The translations under genes were made by a program, and so were the position numbers. 64,000 nucleotides of DNA from Antilocapra americana (Eukaryota; Chordata; Mammalia; Artiodactyla; Antilocapridae), in contig ML664157.1 in assembly GCA_007570785.1 (NCBI GenBank), positions 8,027,425 to 8,091,424 of the forward strand. Reading direction: 5' to 3'. Shown one piece after another: positions 1 to 11,411 of this stretch. How positions within the stretch are numbered: the stretch's first letter is position 1; every line of letters starts with the position of its first letter. The notes under the pieces are model-generated. The model had not been told where the DNA came from. It did no database searches and was given only the letters and a program-made list of their open reading frames with translations.

Positions 1-361
1 CACAACTATTGCACATGTGTTCTAGAGCCCAGGAGACACAACTATTGAGCCCATCTTCTGCACCTACTGAAGCCCATGCTCACAGAGAGCCTGTGCTCTG
101 CAACAAGAGAAGCGACCTCAATAAGAAACCCATGTTTCCCAACTCAAAGAGTAGCCCCGTGTTCTAGAGCCCAGGAGACACAACTATTGAGCCCACCTTC
201 TGCACCTACTGAAGCCCATGCTCACAGAGAGCCTGTGCTCTGCAACAAGAGAAGCGACCTCAATAAGAAACCCATGTTTCCCAACTCAAAGAGTAGCCCC
301 GTTCACCACAAGTAGAGAAAAACCCTCGCAGGAGCAAGGACCCAGCACAGTCAAAAATAAA
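1..361 (+). repeat. CHR-type artiodactyl SINE, 3' portion, with internal tandem duplication
   Basis: The sequence matches the tail of the tRNA-Glu-derived CHR SINE family of artiodactyls: 'cacaactattgagccc', 'aacaagagaagc', 'agagtagcccc', then a short A/T-rich tail (aaaaataaataaaatt). The tRNA-like head lies outside the window, so this copy is cut by the window edge. The body is present twice in tandem with a 142-bp period (17-158 and 159-300). A 79-codon open frame across it is an artefact of the repeat. Confidence 0.8.
17..300. repeat. 142-bp direct tandem duplication (two copies)
   Basis: Copy 1 is 17-158 and copy 2 is 159-300, with no spacer. By eye they differ at one base (t at 54, c at 196). 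The unit lies wholly inside the CHR SINE tail, so the duplication followed or accompanied SINE insertion. The period is not a multiple of three. Confidence 0.93.
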
Positions 362-689
362 TAAAATTATTAAAGTGTCAGTTCAGTGGTTTCAGTATAT
401 AACCAGAGTTGTGCAACTATCACTACAATCTAATTTTAGAATATTTTCTTCACTTTCAATAAGAAGCCCCACTGTCAATAGAATCGAGAGTGGCTATTTT
501 TCACAGTTTTCTTTTTTTTCCCTTAGAAAATGAAGTTTGTAGATTTCTTGGCTGTTTAGACACAGCAGCCTAATGTGGTTTTTTGGAGTTAACCTGATTG
601 AACTCTGGTGCCTGAAGGAACTTTCTATACGTCTGTTCATAATAAGGGTTTGTGAATGATCAATTGGTGCTAATGACAGACACTAACAT
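362..689. other. Unique AT-rich sequence, nothing recognised
   Basis: No repeat or coding signal was recognised. It separates the CHR SINE from the MIR/Bov-tA nest. Confidence 0.5.
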
Positions 690-1062
690 ATGTGGATCTG
701 CCTGGCACTCTTAAGTGGTTCATATATATTAATTCATCTATTCATGGGGGCTTCCCAGGTGACTCAGACAGTAAAGAACTGCTTGGTATGCAGGAGAATC
801 TGGGTTCAATCCCCGGGTTGGGAAGATCTCCTGAAGAAGGGAATGGTTACCCAGTCCAGTATTCTTGCCTGGAGAATTCCATGGAAAAGGAACCTGGCAG
901 GCTCCAGTCCACGGGTTTGCAAAGAGTCAGACGCGACTAAGCGACTAACACTTTTACACTTTCACACTTTCATTTATTCATGTGACAACTCTATGAGGTA
1001 AATACTATCATTCTATCTTCATTTTACAAGTGGAGAAAATGAGGCATGAAGTTAAGTACCTA
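690..1062 (-). repeat. MIR element (antisense) split by a Bov-tA SINE
   Basis: The left part (690-746) carries the MIR-like 'ctgcctggcactcttaag' and 'attaattcat'. The right part (983-1062) carries 'gacaactctatgaggta' and 'attttacaagtggagaaaatgaggca'. Read together they form the reverse complement of the MIR core and 3' region. The Bov-tA at 747-968 sits exactly between the parts, so MIR is the older host. Confidence 0.75.
747..968 (+). repeat. Bov-tA SINE
   Basis: The tRNA-Glu-like head ('gggcttcccaggtgactcag', B-box-like 'gggttcaatcc') is followed by the BovA body ('tattcttgcctggagaattcc', 'agagtcagacgcgactaagcgac') and a 'cacttt' tail. A 14-bp TSD flanks it: 733-746 and 969-982, one mismatch (ttcatctattcatg / ttcatttattcatg). 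Short open frames across it are not genes. Confidence 0.93.
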
Positions 1063-1146
1063 AGAAATACTAGTTTTTATTACTTTACTAGCCTAGTCAT
1101 TTGATATATTCTAAATATTAGGCTGCAAAACCCTATATTAACGCAT

Positions 1147-1528
1147 AAAAGTAGAATCTAGGAAAATGGTACAAATGAACCTACTTGCAAAGGAAAAATA
1201 GAGACAGATGCAGAGATCAAATGTATAGATACCAAAGGGAGAAAGAAGGTGAGATGAAATGGGAGATTGGGGTTGATATATATACACTATGTATAAAATA
1301 GATAACAAATGAGAACTCACTGTGCAGCACAGGGAACTCTACTCAGTGCTCTGTGGTGACCTAAATGGGAAAGAAATCCAAAAAAGAGGGGATATGTGTA
1401 CACATATAGCTGATTCACTTTGCTGTAGAGCAGAAACTAATACAACGCTGTGAACAACTATGCTCCAGCAAACACTTAATAAAAAATAATGCATTAGAAC
1501 TTTAAAATAAATAAATAAAAAATAAAAG
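1147..1528 (+). mobile_element. L1 3' end (artiodactyl L1, 5'-truncated)
   Basis: It matches the artiodactyl L1 3'UTR: 'aatggtacaaatgaacc' near 1165, 'cagcacagggaactct' near 1324, 'gattcactttgctgta' near 1412 and 'cagaaactaatacaac' near 1430, ending in an AAATAAATAAATAAAA-type tail near 1505-1528. Only the 3'UTR is present, typical of a heavily 5'-truncated retrotransposition. No coding capacity. Confidence 0.8.
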
Positions 1529-2345
1529 TCAGTACTCAAGAACTTCTGCAACTACTGTTTCTGCAATTCAATAACGAAACTCAGTGTTCACTTGTATTCC
1601 TTTGACTATGAATCTTTGTAGAATCAAGTGGGGAGTCTAATTTGTACCTATACTTAACTTTGTTATGTTTCAAGTTCCAAACAAGGGACCTTTAATTTAC
1701 CACAGAAATAAAGATTTCAATAGTTGCAAAGTCCTCTGCTAAGTCTATGGACATCCAAAATGTACTTGAAAGTATAACTCTGTAAATACAGACTGTAGAT
1801 CCATTATGATTTAAAGGTACTGAGTACCCTGCAGACCAAGGTCCACCTTTGCGTATATCCTGAATTTCAACTGAAGTCCCCTCTGCTGTGTTCTATTATT
1901 ACCTTCTGCTCCCTCCAGAAGGGAAGAAATTTGCACATGGTATCTCTCTGCACTCGATCAAAACCAAGCCCACCTCTCTTGACTCAGTGGCTGGGGTTAG
2001 AGCACAGGAAGGACTCAGAGGTGGGGAGTCTACTGAATGCTGCTTATGATTCCAGCATCAGGACTGTGAGATTCAGGTAGCAGCAGAGAGAGTTTGGAAA
2101 GGGGGCATGGGAAGGGTCCATGCTATATGCTTTTAAATCCATCTTCAAGAAGAAAGAGCCATTTTATATGTAAGTGTAGAGGATGCGAAAATACAAGGTG
2201 AAATGCTCTAAAAACACAAATTGTTTTTGTATAATGCCTCTCAGAATTTTATTTAGAGCACCAAAGCATTTTTGGAATAATGGAACTAAAATTTGTAAAT
2301 GAGAACTACCTAAACAATAAGGAGAAAGTTTAAGGACAGCTATGT
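1529..2345. other. Unique sequence, nothing recognised
   Basis: No gene or repeat identified. Base composition is ordinary AT-rich mammalian intergenic DNA. Confidence 0.5.
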
Positions 2346-2440
2346 AAGAGACAGCATATAGCAGTGATTAAGAACGTAAATTTTGGGGCCAGCCTGCCTA
2401 GGTTCAAATCCTCACTCTGCTATTTTGAAATGTCTGTGTG
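2346..2440 (+). repeat. MIR fragment (5' and core region)
   Basis: 'gcagtgattaagaacg...', 'gccagcctgcctaggttcaaatcctcactctgct' matches the 5' half and core of MIR in sense orientation. Diverged, no visible TSD. Confidence 0.7.
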
Positions 2441-5400
2441 TCTATTAATACTTTGTTTTATATATGTACAAATTTTACATGCACACAAATTATGAACAGT
2501 GAAAAGCCCAAAGGGATATACAAACTGCTCAAACAGTTACCCCTTAAGAGTGAGAATAGGAATAAAATAACTTTCAACTTTTACATTATAAGTTTCTGTA
2601 TTATTCTACAATAAATATTTTTATAGTAATAAAAAAAATGTTTATGACATGACTTTAATTCCCTGTGAACCAAAGATCACTTGGGAGCTAAACAGATAAA
2701 TGAATGAACCCCCAACAGAACAAAAGGGTAAATGCCATGATATCTCCTGTGCAATACCATTAACTTCTCATTTAATCACTCACAGGCCCACTATAAGGTA
2801 AAACTTACATGTATATACATGCATGTTTGTGCACAACTTCAAATCATTCTGTCTCCTTCAGTAGAATATAGATATAAGATATGAATCTGCATTGTATTAT
2901 GTTTATGTTGCATATACCTTATTTTCTAATTTCAGAGAGTAGCTGTTCTCTTATTTGTCCAACCCTCACAGGACATAGGACAGCCTGCAAATCCTTTCTG
3001 AATTAATAGAGCTCAACTGAAGGAGAAAAAGATTAATTATTGAAGAGGTAATGGATATGTCTTTAAGCAGATTATTGCATTTGAGCTGATCAATCCTAGA
3101 AAGATGGAAAAGACTTTGAGAAGTGGAGAAATGAGAAAGCTCATTACAAGGAAAGGAAGCAGGCCAACAAATCCCCAGAAGCAGAGCTTGTCAGGGGAAG
3201 ATTGGAAAGTTTGTTTGGCTGAACATAAATGACAAATGGGACATTAGAGAACAGAGGTACAACATCTACATGTGATTAAAAACTGAATGCTTAATTTTTT
3301 ATAATGAAATTGTAAGAAATTGATGTGTGAACTTTGGGTAAGATTCAAAAGCATGTATTCATAGCCATGTTTAGATGGACATCACATTCTCTGCATTCAT
3401 GAAAAAGCAACCTTCCTCATTAACAGCAACTGAGTAAAGAATTGTTATGTTTCTGAGTATGTTCAACTTTCGGTCAGAAGCCAAGATGTATGTGTCTGAC
3501 AAGAGGAGGTAAAGGGTAAATCATTCCTTCAACGTGAAAATAAAAGCTGCTTTACAACTTCATGTATTCAGAGATGGCCATCAGGAAGCCCCAAAGGACA
3601 TTCAAGGTTTGGCATATAAAATGCACATATTTCTTTAAATACAGCAGAATACTTCTTCCGAAGCATGTGGAGTGCCTTAAATGGTATAAATATTTATTTA
3701 AATGTTAATAGAACACTGCAAGTGTTGGTGATGAGGGGAATATGCTGCTAAAGGATTTGCCCAATCTCCTGAGAGAATGCCATGAATTTATATTTGTGAA
3801 CAATACTCACATGTGCATAAAATCTGAAAAAGATTATACATGCATTTCATAACTCTGAGGATTATTCTTATAGCCCTGCCTTAATGTCTTAAAAAGCTAA
3901 CACAACATTGCAAAGCAATTTTCCTGAAACTAAAAAAAAAGCAAACTAAAAAGCCATCATAAAATAAAAGAGCCAAAAGCCACATCATTAGGAAAACATG
4001 GTTAATTTCTTTGCTGGTTATTATTTTTCTTCTTGGGAGTGCTCTCAACTTTATCATAGGTAAAACTTTTCTCACATTAAAATTCTGGTTTGGAGGAATG
4101 AAATGTCATTTCTATTAAAATTGCCTCCATGATATAATTCAAAAAGAGACTATAACGTTTGGATTTAATAGGTAAAAGTGCATATATGTTTCTTTAAATA
4201 TTCCCTCTGAAGGAAAGTAGATAAAAATATTTGATAACTATTAAATCTTCTGAAGATAACATTTTTAAATCTTAATGACTTTAATATAAAAGAGAATTCC
4301 AACTCTGTATGCAGTTAAATCAGTTTTACTTTGCAATTTTATGTCTTTTTTCAATGCTACGATAAGAAGCATAAGCTTCCTGTCTGAAGTCATCATAGTC
4401 AAAACCACATTTCAGGAAGTCAGTCTATTATCGGCCTTTCCAGATGTTTCTTCAACTTGTCAGATGCTGTCTGCAACTAATTTGCTTCCTTTAAAGAAGC
4501 AAAGCCCTTTCCTCAAGTGGAGAGCACAGTGTTTGACACAACATCTCTTTTTCTGAGGTTATCGGTGACCTTGTGTGTACACCATCCTCTCATCTACGGA
4601 AAATGTGTCACCACAACTTCTTTGGTCAGAAGTGTCCTTCTTGCAAAAAGGAAATGTATTGTTCCTTTTAAAATGTTGAAAATTCTGAAAATCCCCAAAC
4701 CAACCTGGAAGTGTTTTGCAATAACCTCATCTAACAATGTCACCATGTAAGAGGATTTATTAGGTTTTTTTTTTTAATGACCTTTCATCCAATGTCCCAC
4801 CTGATTTTTCTTGCACTTCCTATGGCCAGATAAGAGTGCTGCAGATGTTCAATGGGAAATGATGTAATTATATATGTTATTTGTTTGCCAGATTTCCCAA
4901 ATAATACCTGGCTTTGAGGTTGTAGAGAATGAAGAATAAAAACCACAGGCAGGAGGTGACACTTGGTAAGTCAGCCTTCTCTGCCAGCCATGTAAACAAG
5001 ATTAGGATTTGCAACATGCTCAAGCACTTTTAAAGTACTTTACATCTTTTGTCAGTGGCACTATTTTTCATTTTCAGCCAGTGTATCTTACTTGGGATAA
5101 ATTCACTTAGGTGATAGAAAGCAATTCCAGTTAATCATAAACTTAGTTCACTTCCTTACATGGAACACTGTTGATGCTATGTCCCATTCAGTCTCTGCTA
5201 ATCTTATCCACCACCTCCCCCCTCCTCCTTTCCTCCAAATTCCTTTTCCTGATTTTTGTGTTCAAATAGTGAGTTAATTCTCACCCACAAAGAATCATGA
5301 CTGTAGCCCTAACAGAGAGCTCAACAGCCATGGGAGGCAAAACTAGAAGAAAAAATATCTTCTTTTGTAAAAAGAGGTACTAGAGATAAATCCAGCAAAG

Positions 5401-6180
5401 CTTCAAATGGGAAGTTATGTTTGAGGTGAACTTTAGAGAAGTGGACAGAGCATTCGAGGAGGCAGAAACACCCTGAAAAGGGACAAGGGTTATGAGATTG
5501 TATGACATACACAGACAGGAGTCTTTTCTAAAGAAAATCATAGTGTATACCAGGAAGAGAGCTAGAACAGTAAGAGACTCAGTTATCAAGGGCTTTGGAT
5601 GATACACTGAAGAGTTTGGACTTCGGCTACAAGCAAAAGGGAGCCACTGATTACTTGAGAGGGAAAACATCATGATTAGATCTGTGCTGTAGAATTCAAG
5701 CTCCGCCTACAGTGCAGGGGGTGAAATGGATGGTATCTAGGCTGAAGAAAAAAGAACAAGTCAAAAATATTGGAAGATAATAGAAAGATAAAGACTGAAA
5801 CTAGAGTAGGACTAAGGGGAACAGAGAAGGAAACTATTTGAGACATTTTAGGCCATGTTTTATTAGCATATTGAGCCAAATGATCAGAGAAAGAGTACTC
5901 ATCTCATCACTGTCACCTATTAAAATATTACAGATCAGTAAGCATGAAAGTAAGGGCTCCATGGAGACATTATTTTTTGGTGGGAGGGGGCAGGAGAGGG
6001 CCACTGGGGGAAAAGGGGAGCAGGCAGAGAAATCTGCTTGATCATCTGTTTTCCCTAGCAAGAACCCCTTCATTCTCACCTCTGACAAAGTTCTCAGTAT
6101 GTCATATGCTGACTTTCAGGAAATGCTCAGAGAATAAAGGATGGGTGGCATGGGGAAGATGGACAAGACAAGCCTTAGGG
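2441..6180. other. Unique AT-rich stretch; possible ancient repeat near 5380-5800
   Basis: About 3.7 kb with no coding gene. Open frames up to about 100 codons lack recognisable domains or consistent codon usage. The segment 5380-5800 ('gagcattcgaggaggcagaaa', 'gagtttggacttcggctacaagcaaaagggagccactg') resembles a dispersed old mammalian repeat whose family name I cannot give. A similar pattern recurs at 6890-7380. Confidence 0.4.
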
Positions 6181-6400
6181 CAATGGAATTGTGCTCTGGG
6201 GGCAAAAGAGGGGGGGCTCTGGCCTCTCCACCACATACTAGCTCTGCCGCCTTAGACAAGCCACTTAATATCACAGAGCTTCAGCATCTGCAGCAGGAGG
6301 AGAATAATGCCTGCCCTGCTTGCCTGTTGGAGACACAAAAGTAAGGAGCTAATGTGCTTGAGAAGTCTTTGTAAAATTGTTATATGAATGTAAAAGATTA
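6181..6400 (+). repeat. MIR element
   Basis: Sense-orientation MIR: 'ccacatactagctctgccgccttagacaagccacttaat' is the diverged core, followed by 'agcttcagcatctgcagcaggaggagaataatgcctgccctgcttgcctgttgg' of the 3' half. Small overlapping open frames here are not genes. Confidence 0.75.
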
Positions 6401-8707
6401 TAATTAAAGGATTGCAAGTATTAATCTAATGGGCATTTCACATTTATGAACACAGAAGATAGTGTCTCTGCTCCAAAAGAAGTTTATTTTATAGAGACAT
6501 TCATAAAAACAAATACATGCATGATTCACTGGAGGCATGATAAGTAGGGCTAAATCTGAGGGCTTAATTTATGCAAGTTATATGAGACTTCAACATAGCA
6601 TCATGGAAGAACAGAAAATCTAGATCCATTATACGATGAGCTCACTTCCTGTGATATAGCTAGACGGGACATTCCTTAAGGATTTAGCACCATTATAAGA
6701 CCTAAGTTTCCACTTTTCTCCTCAGTGAGCTAGAAAAATAGGTATCTCATAGTAACTATATAAACTAGCATACGATACTTAGTAAAATTTTCACTATAAA
6801 AGTGGAGTTCTATAAATGTTAGTTTCTCTTCCTTACATTTATTCACTTCTTACATTAGCATATAAGTGACACATGCTGAGTGTACCAGGCACCATTATAA
6901 GATTTGACAAAATAGATAATAAGAATGGCAAAGTCCCTAGTACAGCTGGAGAAGCAAACAAGAAATCAGAGTATGACAAGTTCTATGAAGGAGATCAAAG
7001 CATGCTGTGGCAGAATCAGTGATGGTGGGATGGGGGTGGGGGTAGATGGGAAAATTATTTTAAAATGAGGACCAGAGGAGGTCCTTGTGAAAATATGACA
7101 TTAAGCTGGGATTTGAACAGTGTGAAGGAGACCTCTGTAAAGAAACACCACAGTAAGTTACTATTCAAGACAGAATAAACAAAGTGGAGATGACCTTCAG
7201 TGGCAAAGGGATTAGACTGAGAGGCACTGGAAGGAGAGAGGGAAAGTGGTCCAGATGAAGTGGGAGACAGGTGGAAGGCAGACCACAGGACATCACTGTG
7301 AGAATCTGGATTTCATTCCAAGTTTAGTAGGAAGACAAGGAAAGGTTTTGAAGAACAGGTGATCTGAATTATAGCACTTAAAACTGTGGTTTATATATAG
7401 TAAGAACTGAAGAAAGGATACCTTATTTGAATTCTATGCACTTTACATTTGAGATGTCTTTAATCTTAAAGACATGGCAATAAAGAAATATTACCTACCA
7501 TGTTTAAATAGAAAAGCATGCAGCAAACTTTTAAACTATTTATTATGAGATCAACCTAAGGACCAGTGATTACTGGGTCTAATGTACCAAACTATTTTTA
7601 TCAGTCAGGTATAAATCTTCTAAAGCAATTTCTAGACTATTTAATAGTCTATCATAAAATAATTTTCAAAAGAAATCTTTGCTGTAACAGTCTGGTTTTT
7701 ATCTCTTTTTCTAAGGTCTATTTTCCTTCCCTTCCTTAAAGGTATTTTTAAAAAAGAAGAAGAATTTATTTTCCCAATGACCTGCTATCCCTGTACCAAC
7801 CAATACCAAGAAGTAATTTTCTTTGCTAACCTAATGTACTTATCAAGCCATTTAGAAAGAAAAAAGAATGTATGTCCTACTTTTCTCCCTCTTACACAGG
7901 TTCATTTTTTCCATGATATGTGGTACCTATCTTCAATTCAACCCTCTATTTCCCAGTCTTGTGACAGGCTTTTGTTTGCTAGTAGAAACCATTCTCTGTG
8001 TTTCTGTGTGGCAACCTACTGCTTGGTTGGATTCTTCCTCATATCCATCCCTATTTTTTCATTTGTTTCTACTTCCTTTCTTTTCCTCCCTGAGAGAGTC
8101 AAAGAACATAACATTTCAGATGAAATCGTATGAGGATACAAGTTTTCACATACTGCAATAATAGTTCTTCCTGTGGTTTTAACTGAGTGTTTCTGGATAT
8201 ATGCTCAGCAGTGGGCCATGACTTTTTATTTTAGAAGCCTGTGGGAAGAAATGTTCACTGTTAAGAAGGAAAAGTTCTCTAGGTGTTGGGCTCTGGGAAC
8301 AGTGGTAAAATAATCACTCAGTGAACAGGAACCTGAGGTGGGCTGGATCTCTCCTCATACTCAATTTGTCCCAGAGGTTAAAGGGACTATATAAAGATGC
8401 ATATGGTAACTAGCATGAAAGGGACAGGGCAAGATTCCTCCCTTTGAATGGACATAGTGGAAACCAGTTTAGAAGTTCACATGAGGAAAAAATTAAAATA
8501 ATAATTAAGGCTCAAAAGTGAAATCACCTAGCAACTTTCCTGGAACTTAGTGCCAGATAAATGCCAATTATATCAACCATTATTTAATAGTTAATAAAAC
8601 ATCTGTTTTATGCATTTATATATATTTATAGAACATGTGATATATATCATGACATTTGACTTTGTAAAAAATAACAAAAATCCACTCAAGGCAAATTAAA
8701 AGCTTTT
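6401..8707. other. Unique AT-rich stretch; possible ancient repeat at 6890-7380
   Basis: No gene recognised. At 6890-7380 phrases such as 'ttaagctgggatttgaaca' and 'gaatctggatttcattcca' resemble the dispersed repeat suspected at 5380-5800. The 118-codon frame at 7777-8133 has no recognisable domain. Confidence 0.4.
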
Positions 8708-8733
8708 CATGTCACGTCACGTCATGTCATGTC
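8708..8733. repeat. (ATGTC)n pentanucleotide microsatellite
   Basis: About five units of catgt/cacgt pentamers (alternating atgtc and acgtc) lie just upstream of a MIR. Short and imperfect. Confidence 0.8.
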
Positions 8734-8737
8734 AATG

Positions 8738-9190
8738 GAGAAAGCTGCACAGTGAAGCTCACACTCTTCAGTCAGACCAGTCTGGCTCTAGAATATGTTG
8801 CTTCTAATATGGCACTAGTGGTAAAAATTCTTCCTGCCAGTGCAGGAGGCATAAGAGTCATGGGTTCGATCCCTGGGTCAGGAAGATCCTCTGGAAGAGG
8901 AAATGGCAACCCACTCTAGTATTCTTGCCTGGAGAATCCCACAGACAGAGGAGCCTGACAGACTACAGTTGATCCAGTTTCACCACAACTGAAGCGACTC
9001 AGTGAGCATAACTTACCTAGAAATATGACTTTGGGCAAGTTGCTTTACCTTCCAAAGTCTTCATATCCTGGGGTATCAAATATGGACTAATAACAGAACC
9101 TGCTTCAGGGGTCTCATAAGGAATAACTGAGATATGGAATGCAGAAAAACTTTCTAGTACTAGTAATCACATGAATACTATTATAACCAG
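8738..9190 (+). repeat. MIR element split by a Bov-tA SINE
   Basis: The left part (8738-8797) has 'gtcagaccagtctggctct' of the MIR 5' region. The right part (9017-9190) has 'tgactttgggcaagttgctttacctt' and 'gactaataacagaacctgcttcaggggt' of the core and 3' half. The Bov-tA at 8798-9016 interrupts it. Confidence 0.75.
8798..9016 (+). repeat. Bov-tA SINE
   Basis: The head contains 'ggcactagtggtaaaaattc' and an intact B-box-like 'gggttcgatccctggg'; the body has 'cccactctagtattcttgcc' and 'acaactgaagcgactcag'. Flanks ctagaatatg (8788-8797) and ctagaaatatg (9017-9027) look like a TSD with a 1-base indel. Confidence 0.9.
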
Positions 9191-10162
9191 AAAACAAAAT
9201 TAGGATTCAGACCCCAAACCTGACTGCACATCACATAATCTAAAGCTTTGGAAACTTGGAAGGTTTTGTAAATTGTCTTTCTTACACAGTGAATGTTAAA
9301 TAACATGCATTTGACTGAATTTTTTTTCCCACTTTGGGATTAGTTGTCATACAAAAGCTATGGCAGCTGCATTCTTTCTGGCCTTGTACCAAAAGGCTTA
9401 TCCATGGTTTTACTGTAAATTCAGACTCCTAGCCTTCACCCCCAACTGCTATGTTGGTTTATAGAAAATATATATTTGGTTTTCATCCAAGATTTGTAAC
9501 TCACAGCTCTCAAAACCCTTGGAATTTCCTTAGCACTAAGAGGAATGGGAGCATCTTTTGTGATATTTGGTCTTCAGTTCCTGAAACTATCTCAGAGCCA
9601 TAAAGATGAATTGGATGTCTTGTTACTTATAAAATGCCCCTTTCCATTATAACTGGTTTTATATTAATGTAGTGATTTTTGCAAAGTACCTAAGGATAAG
9701 GCATTGGAGGCTGGTTGCCAAGGGAATCAACTCTGACTGAAGGGTTGGAAACTTCTGTCCACCCTCCTCCCACCACTCTTCTTTATATTATATACACTTT
9801 GTCCACTTAACTCATTCAAGATGATCTGCCTGGACCCTGTAGGCTACTGAGTTTGCAAGCTCTTTGCCAAATCCTGGAATAGCCCACTGTATTTCTATTT
9901 GCTAAACCTTCACGATTTTGTATTTTCTTTAAGCTTTTGGAGAGCAAGTGTCCTCACTAATTAATAAACTCTAACACCTAGCATGTAACTGTGTTCCCCA
10001 TATAGTCACTGCTCTATGGTAATAATGAGCACATCCACTCACTGTGAATTGCTGGGAACTCTGATCACACCACCCTTCCTACTTCTCCATCTGTCCAGCC
10101 TTGGAAAGGAACAGACTTTACTGAGCCCTGTGTTACTTAGGCCTTTACCCATGTTTTGTTTT
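9191..10162. other. Unique sequence, nothing recognised
   Basis: No gene or clear repeat. Thymine-rich low-complexity DNA at the right edge (10150-10200) belongs to the next L1 tail. Confidence 0.5.
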
Positions 10163-10207
10163 GTTTTGTTCGTATTTTTTTTTACTTTTTATTTTATACT
10201 GAAGTAT

Positions 10208-10441
10208 GAGTGCATGCATATGGGCTCAGTTGTGTCCAACTCTTTGTGACCTGTCTGCAACCCCATGGACTGTAGTCCAGTAGGCACCTCTGTCCACAGA
10301 ATTTTCCAGGGCAAGAACACTGGAACAGATTGCCATTTACTTCTCCAAGGGATCTTCCTGACCCATGGATCAAACTCGCAGATCTCACATCTCCTACAAG
10401 GGCAGGCGGGTTCTTTACCAGCTGAGCCACTGGGGAAGACC
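10208..10441 (-). repeat. Bov-tA SINE (antisense)
   Basis: Antisense Bov-tA: 'gctcagttgtgtccaactctttgtgac', 'ccccatggactgtagtccag', 'aggcgggttctttaccagctgagccactggggaag'. It is inserted within the 3' end of an antisense L1. Confidence 0.92.
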
Positions 10442-10506
10442 ATATAGGAATATAGTTCATTAACAATGTTGCAATAGTTTCACGAGTACAGCAGAGTGAT
10501 TCAGTT

Positions 10507-10535
10507 ATACACACACACACACACACACACACACA
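10507..10535. repeat. (AC)n microsatellite
   Basis: An uninterrupted run of about 14 AC units sits where the L1 3'UTR normally has 'tatacatatacatat'. A candidate length-polymorphic locus. Confidence 0.92.
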
Positions 10536-10590
10536 TATCTATTATTTTTCAAATTCTTTTCCCATTTAGGTTTTTACATAATCCAGTTTT

Positions 10591-11246
10591 GATCACTGAT
10601 CTTTAAAGTGAGTGTAGAGATACAGGACAACCTTAGAATCCAACAATTTTTGAAACACAGCTCCAACTTCTTGTCACTTGAAGCTTAAAAATTATTAATG
10701 CCATCTTAAGTTTATTCTCTAACTCTTTATCACCACCACAACTCAAACTAGAAAACATCTCTTAACTCAGTCCTTAGTAAAATCCTCTGTTCTTTATAAA
10801 GGCTACATGTCAAATAAGCATCATGCATCTTTAGTCTTGTTATCACTAGCAGTAAACCATTTTTTCATTTATGCATTTTATTACTTACAGCCTATTTACT
10901 TCTAAAAAGTAAGAAGAGATAACTTACAAGGAAAAATTCAAGTAAAATAAAACCTAAAGACCAGTAAGGCAAAAGAAGCATGTATGTAGTTTGAAAAATG
11001 AAAAGGAAAGGTCATTATATTCTAAATGTGGCTAAATGTCAGCTACTACAAGTTGGCACAAAACTCTGAGTTTCCTGACAGATAAGTAAAATATAAAACA
11101 TACTCATCACTCTCCATCTGGATAATTTCAGTAATTTCCAGCTGGTCTTCCTGCTCACTCTAGTTTAAATCATTCGGCATATCTCTGTCAGATTATGATT
11201 TTTAAAAAAATCAAGATTTTAATAATTTTAACCCATTGCTTATGTC
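10591..11246. other. Unique AT-rich sequence, nothing recognised
   Basis: No gene or repeat recognised. Confidence 0.5.
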
Positions 11247-11411
11247 TCATTGTTAGATAAGTTTTTGATTTTTATTAATTTTTATTTACTTATTTTTCTA
11301 CTTTCTATTTCTATAAGGTATATGGGATCTTACTTCACTGACAGGGACCAAACCTGCACCCCATGCATTAGAAGTGTGGAGCATTAACCACTGGATTGCC
11401 AGGGAAGTCCC
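11247..11411 (-). repeat. CHR-type SINE (antisense)
   Basis: A T-rich tail is followed by 'gggatcttacttcactgacagggaccaaacctgca' and 'gagcattaaccactggattgccagggaagtccc'. Its reverse complement begins 'gggacttccctggcaatcc', the tRNA-Glu-type CHR head. Confidence 0.85.

Larger units (their letters stand above)
10163..10590 (-). mobile_element. L1 3' end (antisense), split by a Bov-tA and carrying an (AC)n tract
   Basis: A T-rich run (antisense poly-A) is followed by 'gaagtat', then, after the inserted SINE, 'gaatatagttcattaacaatgttgc', 'agtacagcagagtgattcagttatac' and 'attcttttcccatttagg'. These are the reverse complement of the artiodactyl L1 3'UTR. The sequence after the SINE resumes the same element. 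Confidence 0.75.

Noticed and set aside
17..300. CRISPR-like or satellite repeat
   Set aside because: Only two copies without spacers, inside a recognised SINE. This is a local duplication, not an array.
5834..6344. Overlapping frames of 67-103 codons on both strands
   Set aside because: Several frames compete in the same interval, part overlaps a MIR and no domain is visible.
8798..9016. tRNA gene at the tRNA-like SINE head
   Set aside because: The A and B box-like sequences belong to the tRNA-Glu-derived head of Bov-tA. No complete cloverleaf was recognised, and the same head recurs in all Bov-tA copies.
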